6,922 bases of DNA from Prevotella sp. (GTDB taxonomy: Bacteria; Bacteroidota; Bacteroidia; Bacteroidales; Bacteroidaceae): contig JAFPAS010000095.1 in NCBI GenBank assembly GCA_017424205.1, forward strand, positions 1 to 6,922, given 5' to 3'. The position numbers and the translations under genes were made by a program. Positions 1-5,152 of this stretch are shown here, in pieces; position 1 is the first letter of the stretch, and each line of letters opens with the position of its first letter. The notes under the pieces are model-generated. The model saw only the letters and a list, made by a program, of their open reading frames with translations, was not told where the DNA came from and did no database searches.

Positions 1-221
1 ATTTACCTTGATTCATTGTAGCCTGTTAAATTAGGCTGCAAAGGTACAAATTCAAAACCGTTGACTCTCATAACAACTCGTAAAAGACTGTAATTCAATT
101 ATTTCAAAGACCGATTAGTCCACTTTAACGGGACAGTAGTGGTAAAAATTTAAGAATAGCGACTATTTATTGCATTTTCATGGCTTGCATACATATAAAA
201 CAAGGTAACGGCTATAATAAC
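1..221. other. Left-edge intergenic region, possible start of a leftward gene
   Basis: No complete gene is visible here. On the minus strand an ATG at 16-14 opens a frame of five codons (MNQGK) that runs off the window. It lies 22 bases downstream of a Bacteroidetes-type -7 motif, so a leftward gene may start here, but five codons cannot identify it. An imperfect dyad AGCCT-N8-AGGCT at 20-37 lies between that -7 motif and the ATG and could be an operator or leader hairpin. From about 60 to 221 I see only A/T-rich sequence with no supported signal. Confidence 0.3.
39..46 (-). promoter_or_regulatory. Candidate -7 promoter element (TACCTTTG) for a leftward gene off the left edge
   Basis: Read on the minus strand this is TACCTTTG, a match to the Bacteroidetes -7 consensus TAnnTTTG. 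No TTTG sits at the usual distance of about 20 bases upstream; the nearest ones are only a few bases away. The call therefore rests on the -7 box alone plus the ATG 22 bases downstream. It lies beyond the terminator of the acyl-CoA dehydrogenase operon, which fits a new transcription unit starting here. Confidence 0.4.
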
Positions 222-270
222 AAAAAAATTCCAGCCAGATGTAACACAAAGTTATCTGGCTGGATTTTTA
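222..270 (-). terminator. Rho-independent terminator of the etfB-etfA-acd operon, probably bidirectional
   Basis: CCAGCCAGAT at 231-240 pairs perfectly with ATCTGGCTGG at 254-263, extended by one more A-T pair, around a 13-base loop. In the leftward transcript the stem is followed by AA and seven U residues (222-228). In the rightward direction the stem is also followed by a short T run (265-269), so it may work both ways. It lies about 50 bases past the stop codon of the acyl-CoA dehydrogenase and marks the end of the leftward operon. Confidence 0.92.
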
Positions 271-311
271 TTGATATATTTCACCTATACGAGTATGTAT
301 AGCTGACTCTA

Positions 312-2030
312 TTATTCCTTCTCCGCAGCACGGAAGTTTGCGAGGTCGGCAGCATCAAACGCTTTTACATATGCTGCATGCTGTGCAACCTCAGCTTCGG
401 CATGACGAACATATACCTGTGCACTCTTCTCGAAGAGTTCTGGCGCACGTGTTGCATCGTCAAGGATTAGCAGCGACATGATGATATCAGCGGTCATTTC
501 ATACAGACGACGTGCAAGGAAGTCCTGCATCTCCTGACTTGCTGCATTCTTCACGCTTTCGAGGGTCTCTTCATATATATTGACCAGAGCTGCTACTCGA
601 GCCTGCAGCGGTTTCAGATTCTCTGCAACCTCTTGCTCAAGCATCTCTTTTATGATGCTGAGATATGTACCGTTAGTAATGTAGCGGATGGCTGCAACTA
701 CCTGCAACTGGGTTGTACCCTCATATATTGAGAAAATACGTGCGTCGCGGAACAAGCGCTGGCACTTATACTCCATGATAAAGCCCGAACCGCCATGTAC
801 GCTGATAGCGTCATAAGCATTCTGGTTTGCATATTCAGAGTTCATACCCTTTGCAAGCGGTGTGAATGCGTCAGCCAGACGTGAGTATTTCTTCATTTCT
901 GCACGCTCCTCTGGTGTCAGCTTACGGTCGCGCTGTATATCCTCAAGTGCCTTGTAGATATCAACATAGCGGGCAGTCTGATAAAGCAATGAGCGTCCTG
1001 CATCGAGCTTAGCCTTCATACGGCTCAGCATGTCATACACAGCAGGGAACTCGATGATTTTCTGTCCGAACTGCGCACGCTCCTTTGCGTAAGCCAGCGC
1101 CTCGTTGTATGCCTCCTGTTCTACACCTACTGACTGTGCAGCAATGCCAAGACGAGCACCATTCATGAGTGCCATCACATACTTGATAAGACCCAGCTTG
1201 CGGTCACCGCAAAGCTCAGCCTTTGCATTCTTATAGGTCAACTCACAGGTTGGTGAACCATGGATACCAAGCTTGTGCTCTATATGGCGCACATCAACAC
1301 CGCCGTCACGCTTGTCGTAGATAAACATTGAGAGTCCGCGTCCGTCCTTTGTGCCCTCTTCTGAACGAGCCAGTACGAGGTGGATATCAGAGTCACCATT
1401 GGTGATGAAACGTTTAACGCCATTCAGTCGCCAGCACTGATTCTCCTCGTCGTAAGTGGCCTTGAGCATCACACGCTGCAAGTCAGAACCAGCATCAGGT
1501 TCTGTAAGGTCCATTGACATTCCCTCGCCCTCGCAGATGCGTGGAATATACTTCTGACGCTGCTCTTCGCTACCAAACTCATACAGAGTATCAATACAGC
1601 TTTGCAATGACCAGATGTTCTGGAAGCCAGCGTCAGCAGCCGAGATTATCTCGCTAAGCATAGAGAATGTCACGTTAGGCAGGTTCAGACCGCCATATCG
1701 ACGTGGCATAGAGATGCCCCACAGTCCGGCCTTGCGTGTCGCATCAAGGTTTTCGTATGTCTTGCTTGCATAAATCATTCGTCCATTCTCGAGGTGTGGA
1801 CCTTCGAGGTCTACGCTCTCTGAGTTTGGTGCGATGATGTTTGCTGCCACGTCGCCCGTGATGTCGAGCACCTGCTTATAGTTTTCGATAGCATCCTCGT
1901 AGTCAACAGGAGCATCAGCATATGTTTTAGCGTCTTCGTAGTCACGTTCTTTCAGCTCTACGATGCGCTTCATAAGAGGATGGTTCAGATGGAAACCAAT
2001 CTCTGGGTGGTCGCTATAATAGTTTGCCAT
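312..2030 (-). CDS. Acyl-CoA dehydrogenase, long form with C-terminal extension
   Basis: This 572-residue cytoplasmic flavoprotein is expected to interconvert an acyl-CoA and its 2,3-enoyl-CoA, exchanging electrons with the EtfAB pair encoded upstream in the same operon. Visible family signatures are MDLTEPDAGSDL (173-184), the FAD-contacting stretch ERAQFGQKI (317-325), VHGGSGF (411-417) and RLFRDARIFSIYEGTTQLQ (425-443), where Glu437 lies at the position of the catalytic base in the YEGT motif. It is longer than the roughly 380-residue short-chain enzymes. It has an N-terminal extension, a charged insert near 357-390, and about 130 residues after the catalytic motif, as in long-form bacterial dehydrogenases. 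The chosen ATG begins MANYYSDHPE and is preceded by an A/T-rich leader without a Shine-Dalgarno, as is common in Bacteroidetes. The gene ends 48 bases before the strong terminator. Substrate chain length cannot be read from the sequence; crotonyl-CoA reduction is a plausible role given the ETF partners, but it is inference. Confidence 0.95.
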   Translation of the reverse strand: MANYYSDHPEIGFHLNHPLMKRIVELKERDYEDAKTYADAPVDYEDAIENYKQVLDITGDVAANIIAPNSESVDLEGPHLENGRMIYASKTYENLDATRKAGLWGISMPRRYGGLNLPNVTFSMLSEIISAADAGFQNIWSLQSCIDTLYEFGSEEQRQKYIPRICEGEGMSMDLTEPDAGSDLQRVMLKATYDEENQCWRLNGVKRFITNGDSDIHLVLARSEEGTKDGRGLSMFIYDKRDGGVDVRHIEHKLGIHGSPTCELTYKNAKAELCGDRKLGLIKYVMALMNGARLGIAAQSVGVEQEAYNEALAYAKERAQFGQKIIEFPAVYDMLSRMKAKLDAGRSLLYQTARYVDIYKALEDIQRDRKLTPEERAEMKKYSRLADAFTPLAKGMNSEYANQNAYDAISVHGGSGFIMEYKCQRLFRDARIFSIYEGTTQLQVVAAIRYITNGTYLSIIKEMLEQEVAENLKPLQARVAALVNIYEETLESVKNAASQEMQDFLARRLYEMTADIIMSLLILDDATRAPELFEKSAQVYVRHAEAEVAQHAAYVKAFDAADLANFRAAEKE

Positions 2031-2048
2031 AGTTTTTATAATTTTTAT

Positions 2049-2095
2049 ATGTAGATATAAGAAGGTAGATGAAGATAAAAGGAGATAGAGGACAT
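2049..2095. repeat. Left inverted-repeat arm of the four-helix-bundle element
   Basis: A purine-rich stretch on the plus strand begins ATGTAGATATA and continues with GAAG/GATA-type units up to GGACAT. Its inner 25 bases (2071-2095) are the near-perfect reverse complement of 2474-2498. The outer part (2049-2077) matches the left end of the second element (3570-3598) at 25 of 29 positions. In the mRNA this arm is the 3' side of the predicted stem, immediately after the ORF's stop codon. Confidence 0.8.
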
Positions 2096-2469
2096 TAGTC
2101 TTTTATACCGTTATTATTAACAACACCTTTTATATAAGCGTTTAGCATATAACTGGTATCAAGAAGCATTTGTACAAGCATTTGATACTTGGTGTCATCA
2201 ATATATCCTAAATCTTTTGACAAAATACAATAATATCTACATTCTTCAAGACTACCTTGTGACATATTGAAAAAACGAAGCTTGTCCGCCTTACTTATTT
2301 TCTTATAACCTTCCGCAATATTTGCAGGTACTGATACGGCCGCACGCTGGAATTGTGAACATAGCCCAAACTTTTCAAAGTCAGGAAAAGAACTTGTAAC
2401 GTGATATATTTGCACCACAAATTCATGGGCCTTCTTCCATGCAATTATGTTCTCAAATGTGCGTGTCAT
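2095..2469 (-). CDS. Four-helix-bundle protein of the 23S rRNA IVP (S23) family
   Basis: This intact small protein of 124 residues is of normal length for the family. Conserved features are FENIIAWKKAHEF (5-17), IYHVTSSFPDFEKFGL (21-36), SQFQRAAVSVPANIAEGY (38-55) and FFNMSQGSLEECRYY (66-80), closely following the family pattern (W-K-A near the start, RAAVS-P-NIAEG, GS-EE). Four helices are likely at about 8-27, 36-55, 60-86 and 92-115. No signal peptide or membrane segment is seen. Relatives are encoded in intervening sequences of rRNA genes and as orphans in many Bacteroidetes; their biochemical role is not settled, and binding to nucleic acid is only a suggestion. The gene is visibly more A/T-rich than the etf and dehydrogenase genes around it, which supports acquisition. 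Its start is preceded by AAAGGA about 8 bases upstream, a better Shine-Dalgarno than its neighbours have. It lies in the loop of an inverted repeat inside the operon. A direct role in electron transfer is unlikely. Confidence 0.9.
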   Translation of the reverse strand: MTRTFENIIAWKKAHEFVVQIYHVTSSFPDFEKFGLCSQFQRAAVSVPANIAEGYKKISKADKLRFFNMSQGSLEECRYYCILSKDLGYIDDTKYQMLVQMLLDTSYMLNAYIKGVVNNNGIKD

Positions 2470-2473
2470 GCAA

Positions 2474-2530
2474 ATGTCCTTTATCTTCTTCTATCTTCTT
2501 TTATCTTCTTCTATCTTCTTCTATCTTCTA
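2474..2530. repeat. Right inverted-repeat arm with tandem ten-base repeats
   Basis: ATGTCC is followed by five tandem ten-base units of the form YTATCTTCTT (2481-2530). The first 25 bases are the inverted counterpart of 2071-2095. The stretch 2475-2528 matches 3710-3763, the right end of the second element, at 52 of 54 positions. On the minus strand the inner edge supplies the AAAGGA ribosome-binding sequence of the four-helix-bundle gene. Confidence 0.85.
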
Positions 2531-2532
2531 AA

Positions 2533-3555
2533 TTACTTAGAATTACTTTTATAATACTTAATTAACTTCGGCACAACCTCCTCAACAGTACCGACGATAA
2601 CATAGTCGGCTATCTTGTTGATAGGAGCGTCCGGGTCGTTGTTAACAGAGATGATGATGCCTGAATCCTGCATGCCAGCGATGTGCTGAATCTGACCAGA
2701 GATACCGCAGGCAATATATACCTTTGGATGAACCGTAACACCAGTCTGACCAATCTGGCGGTCATGGTCAAGCCAACCAGCATCAACGGCTGCGCGGCTG
2801 CCGCCCACCTCACCGTGGAGCACCTTTGCCAATTGGAACAGCATATCGAAATTCTCCTTTGAGCCAACACCATAACCTCCGGCAACAACAATAGGAGCGC
2901 CCTTCAGATTGTGGTCTGCTTCCTGCACCTCGTGAGTGAGCACTTTCACTACGTATGCCTCTGGAGACACATATTTAGATACTTCTGGATAAACCACTTC
3001 TTTCTTGCACTCGCCATCGCAAATGGCTTTCTGCATTACGCCCGAGCGAACAGTTGCCATCTGCGGACGGTTGTCTGGGTTTACAATGGTTGCCACAATG
3101 TTACCGCCGAAGGCTGGTCGAATCTGATAGAGCAGGTTCTCATAAACCTTACCTTCTTTCTTATTCTCGTACGGACCAATTTCCAACTCTGTACAGTCAG
3201 CAGTTAAGCCGCTGAACAAAGATGAAGATACTCTTGGACCGAGGTCACGGCCAATAACCGTTGCGCCCATAAGGCAAATCTGTGGTTGCTCTTCCTTGAA
3301 GAGATTCACTAATATATCAGTATGCGGAGCAGATGTGTATGGGAACAAGCCTTCACCGTCGAACACAAAGAGTTTATCAACGCCATATGGCAGAATCTGT
3401 TCCTCTACATTATCTTTAATACCTGTTCCTGCAACAACTGCATGCAGTTCGACATTCAGTTGGTTGGCCAGTTTGCGTCCTTTCGTCAGCAATTCCTGAG
3501 ATACTTCCTGTACCTGTGTGCCTTCTATTTCGCAATATACAAATACGTTATTCAT
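2533..3555 (-). CDS. etfA: Electron transfer flavoprotein subunit alpha
   Basis: This is the alpha subunit of the soluble EtfAB heterodimer, which carries the alpha-domain FAD and passes electrons to or from the acyl-CoA dehydrogenase. At 340 residues it is of usual length. The N-terminal alpha/beta domain includes GRDLGPRVSSSLFSGLTADC (102-121) and RPAFGGNI (146-153). The C-terminal FAD domain shows GGSRAAVDAGW (251-261), RQIGQTGVTV (266-275), the ACGISGQIQHIAGM segment (282-295) and SVNNDPDAPINKIADYVIVG (303-322). The GQIQH variant replaces the more usual GAIQH; I attach little weight to this. The start is set by MNNVFVYCEIEG, a typical EtfA N-terminus. It follows etfB in the operon, but the two genes are separated by 217 bases holding the ORF-less repeat element, and the IVS-like element begins 2 bases after its stop codon. 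No Shine-Dalgarno is seen. Confidence 0.97.
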   Translation of the reverse strand: MNNVFVYCEIEGTQVQEVSQELLTKGRKLANQLNVELHAVVAGTGIKDNVEEQILPYGVDKLFVFDGEGLFPYTSAPHTDILVNLFKEEQPQICLMGATVIGRDLGPRVSSSLFSGLTADCTELEIGPYENKKEGKVYENLLYQIRPAFGGNIVATIVNPDNRPQMATVRSGVMQKAICDGECKKEVVYPEVSKYVSPEAYVVKVLTHEVQEADHNLKGAPIVVAGGYGVGSKENFDMLFQLAKVLHGEVGGSRAAVDAGWLDHDRQIGQTGVTVHPKVYIACGISGQIQHIAGMQDSGIIISVNNDPDAPINKIADYVIVGTVEEVVPKLIKYYKSNSK

Positions 3556-3569
3556 ATTTTTTATTTTAA

Positions 3570-3633
3570 ATGTAGATATAGGGAGTTAGATGAAGGTATG
3601 CGACTTTATCGCAAAGATATAAGACATTACTTC
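3570..3633. repeat. Left arm of the ORF-less element
   Basis: Begins with the same 11 bases (ATGTAGATATA) as the left arm at 2049 and ends with GACATTACTTC, which is inverted at 3703-3713 with one mismatch. The middle of the arm, around 3598-3612, is diverged from both its partner arm and its sibling. Confidence 0.7.
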
Positions 3634-3702
3634 AAATAAATTGGAAGGACTTAATGATTATGTCGTTTGCTTTCTTACTCCGAAGATAAAAGGAACAACT
3701 TA

Positions 3703-3770
3703 GAAGTATTGTCCTTTATCTTCTTCTATCTTCCTTTATCTTCTTCTATCTTCCTCTATCTTCCTCTATT
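3703..3770. repeat. Right arm of the ORF-less element, tandem ten-base repeats
   Basis: GAAGTATTGTC is followed by about five and a half units of TTCYTYTATC up to 3770, two bases before the etfB stop codon. The unit and its phase are the same as in 2475-2530, with scattered T/C differences, so the two tracts share an origin rather than being independent low-complexity sequence. Confidence 0.8.
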
Positions 3771-3772
3771 CA

Positions 3773-4642
3773 TCAACCAATAATCTTTTCGTCAAGCAAT
3801 TCCTTTATCATGCCCTCGATATCTGCATCGCTGCCAGTGAGAGTTTTCGACTCCTTAGCCTGGAACACAATATTCTGGACAGCCTTCACCTTTGTCGGCG
3901 AACCGCTTAGTCCGCACTGCTGCGGATCACCATCCACATCTGCCACCGACCACTGGGTCAGAGTAAGGTATGGACGCTCCTCATATAGTTCCTGATAAGG
4001 CATGTCAGGTGTACGCTCAAGCGGAGCAGTAGCACGCTTATACTTCATAACCAGTTTTGCATTCTGTGGACGGCAAGGTGCTGCGCTTCCGTTAACAGTA
4101 ATGACGATTGGCATAGGAGCCTCAACTGTTTCGACACCTCCGTCAATCTGTCTGCGGATGGTCAGTTTGCCATCCTCACATTTCAGAATTTCCTCAGCAT
4201 ATGTCACCTGATTCAGCCCAAGCTTCTGAGCCACCTGCGGACCTACCTGAGCTGTATCGCCGTCAATAGCCTGGCGACCTCCGATAACGATATCAACATC
4301 ACCAATCTTCTTAATTGCTGTTGCAAGCGCATATGAAGTTGCCAATGTGTCAGCGCCAGCAAACAGACGGTCGGTAAGAAGCCAGCCTGTGTCAGCGCCA
4401 CGATAAAGTCCCTGGCGTATAATCTCTGCTGCACGCGGCGGACCCATAGTCAAAATTCCTACTGTCGAACCTGGATTCTGCTCCTTAAGGCGCAGAGCCT
4501 GTTCAAGGGCATTCAAATCCTCAGGATTGAAGATTGCAGGCAGTGCAGCACGGTTCACCGTACCTTCAGCCGTCATGGCATCCTTGCCCACATTACGTGT
4601 GTCTGGTACTTGCTTTGCAAGCACTACAATTTTCAAACTCAT
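3773..4642 (-). CDS. etfB: Electron transfer flavoprotein subunit beta
   Basis: First gene of the leftward operon, encoding the beta subunit of EtfAB, which binds a nucleotide cofactor (AMP in non-bifurcating ETFs, a second FAD in bifurcating ones) and docks on the acyl-CoA dehydrogenase. Motifs: KIVVLAKQVPDT (4-15), NPEDLNALEQAL (39-50), GGRQAIDGDTAQVGPQVAQKL (121-141), PIVITVNGSAAPCRP (178-192) and GLSGSPTKVKAV (244-255). The IDGDTAQVGP version looks like clostridial/bifurcating-type beta subunits rather than the mitochondrial IDDDCNQTG version. At 289 residues it is somewhat longer than the 250-260 typical of mitochondrial-type proteins. The start at MSLKIVVLAK is the normal EtfB N-terminus. 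A good Bacteroidetes promoter lies about 85 bases upstream. Bifurcation is suggested but not proven by sequence. Confidence 0.97.
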   Translation of the reverse strand: MSLKIVVLAKQVPDTRNVGKDAMTAEGTVNRAALPAIFNPEDLNALEQALRLKEQNPGSTVGILTMGPPRAAEIIRQGLYRGADTGWLLTDRLFAGADTLATSYALATAIKKIGDVDIVIGGRQAIDGDTAQVGPQVAQKLGLNQVTYAEEILKCEDGKLTIRRQIDGGVETVEAPMPIVITVNGSAAPCRPQNAKLVMKYKRATAPLERTPDMPYQELYEERPYLTLTQWSVADVDGDPQQCGLSGSPTKVKAVQNIVFQAKESKTLTGSDADIEGMIKELLDEKIIG

Positions 4643-4727
4643 GTTTCTTGAATTAATGTATATAGTTATAATTTTTCTTCTGGTTTAACACCTTTAACAC
4701 ATATTATATATATGCGCATAATCGCTA

Positions 4728-4759
4728 CAAAAGTACAAATATTTTTCAGAACAGGCAAA
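4728..4759 (-). promoter_or_regulatory. Promoter of the etfB-etfA-acd operon
   Basis: On the minus strand TTTG (4759-4756) is followed after 20 bases by TACTTTTG (4735-4728), which matches the Bacteroidetes primary sigma pattern TTTG and TAnnTTTG at the normal spacing. Transcription would start a few bases further left, giving a leader of roughly 80 bases before the etfB ATG. It is the only good leftward promoter seen between etfB and the ABC-F gene. Confidence 0.8.
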
Positions 4760-5044
4760 GAATTATACTAAAATAACACTATAGGCAAGACATTTATGCA
4801 CATTTCCAGACTTTTGTGTAATAGCAGTCTACTCCTATTGCACATTCAATGCGTCAGACACAACATTAAAATAGCATAATCAGCATATCTAATGTCTCAA
4901 AATATAAGATTTCGTACAAAACAGACCAAACAGCGTAAATTATGGAACAAAGACAGGACTGATTTGCATAAAAAACACAAATAGACGACATGGCCTAATA
5001 ATCCCATGCAGAAGATGATGAATAGGAAAATATAACTCAAAAAT

Positions 5045-5075
5045 TTTGATATCCCAATGTTTTGCACTAACTTTG
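5045..5075 (+). promoter_or_regulatory. Promoter of the ABC-F gene
   Basis: TTTG at 5045-5048, a 19-base spacer and TAACTTTG at 5068-5075 match the Bacteroidetes -33/-7 pattern. The predicted start site is near 5082, giving a leader of about 70 bases. It points at the ABC-F gene and faces away from the etf promoter. Confidence 0.8.
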
Positions 5076-5083
5076 CATAACTT

Positions 5084-5094
5084 AGGCGGCGCCT
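5084..5094. promoter_or_regulatory. GC-rich palindrome at the predicted start of the ABC-F leader
   Basis: AGGCGGCGCCT is a perfect 5-base dyad around one central base, in otherwise A/T-rich DNA, immediately after the predicted transcription start. With a one-base centre it cannot form a normal hairpin on its own, so a protein-binding site is likelier than a leader stem. It may also be chance. Confidence 0.3.
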
Positions 5095-5152
5095 CGGAAA
5101 AGAATGCCGTATTATATTCATTCCACATAGAATTACAAAAAACTATATAATC

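Larger units (their letters stand above)
2049..2530 (-). mobile_element. IVS-like element: inverted repeats enclosing a four-helix-bundle gene
   Basis: A 482-base unit sits between etfA and the acyl-CoA dehydrogenase gene. Its arms are imperfect inverted repeats: 2071-2095 and 2474-2498 match at 22 of 25 positions, and the similarity continues outward with more mismatches. The four-helix-bundle ORF occupies the loop almost exactly: its stop codon touches the left arm and its start lies 4 bases from the right arm. The right end is 2 bases from the etfA stop codon and the left end is 18 bases from the next start codon. Both ends recur in the ORF-less element at 3570-3770. In rRNA genes, members of this protein family are carried by intervening sequences with the same layout. 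Mobility is inferred from the duplicated ends; no transposase or convincing target duplication is visible. The exact boundaries are uncertain by a few bases. Confidence 0.6.
3570..3770 (-). mobile_element. ORF-less sibling of the IVS-like element, MITE-like
   Basis: A 201-base unit fills the etfB-etfA gap. Its left end (3570-3598) matches the left end of the four-helix-bundle element at 25 of 29 positions, and its right end (3710-3763) matches that element's right end at 52 of 54, in the same orientation. The inner arms also pair: 3614-3633 and 3703-3722 are inverted repeats with 17 of 20 matches, leaving a loop of about 70 bases. I find no start codon followed by a family-like frame and no recognisable remnant of the four-helix-bundle gene. 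It could be an internal-deletion derivative or a separate non-autonomous copy. Like its sibling it starts 2 bases past a stop codon and ends 14 bases before the next start codon. Confidence 0.6.
4643..5152. other. Divergent intergenic region between etfB and the ABC-F gene
   Basis: These 510 bases are A/T-rich and contain one recognisable promoter for each flanking gene, at 4728-4759 (leftward) and 5045-5075 (rightward). Between them, from about 4760 to 5044, I see no convincing gene, RNA or regulatory site. A minus-strand frame at 4897-5121 is open but rich in Phe and Leu, overlaps the rightward promoter and lacks a recognisable domain, so it is not called. Confidence 0.7.

Noticed and set aside
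2095..2469. Four-helix-bundle gene as the Avd accessory protein of a diversity-generating retroelement
   Set aside because: Avd is related to this family, but there is no reverse transcriptase and no template/variable repeat pair in the window. The flanking inverted repeats fit the IVS type better.
2480..2530. Tandem repeats as a CRISPR array
   Set aside because: Units are ten bases with no unique spacers and no cas genes nearby.
2911..3639. Plus-strand open frames of 67-105 residues antisense to etfA and the element
   Set aside because: They are shadows of a well-supported EtfA gene and its repeat-rich leader, with no recognisable domain or promoter.
3550..3773. ATTCAT at 3550-3555 and 3768-3773 as a target-site duplication of the ORF-less element
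   Set aside because: The left copy is 14 bases away from the element end and overlaps the etfA start codon. The sibling element has no matching duplication, so six bases are likely chance.
4897..5128. Minus-strand open frames of 62 and 74 residues in the divergent intergenic region
   Set aside because: Two overlapping frames with compositions expected of A/T-rich DNA overlap the ABC-F promoter, and no family is recognisable. The hydrophobic stretch arises from Phe/Leu/Ile codons favoured by base composition.
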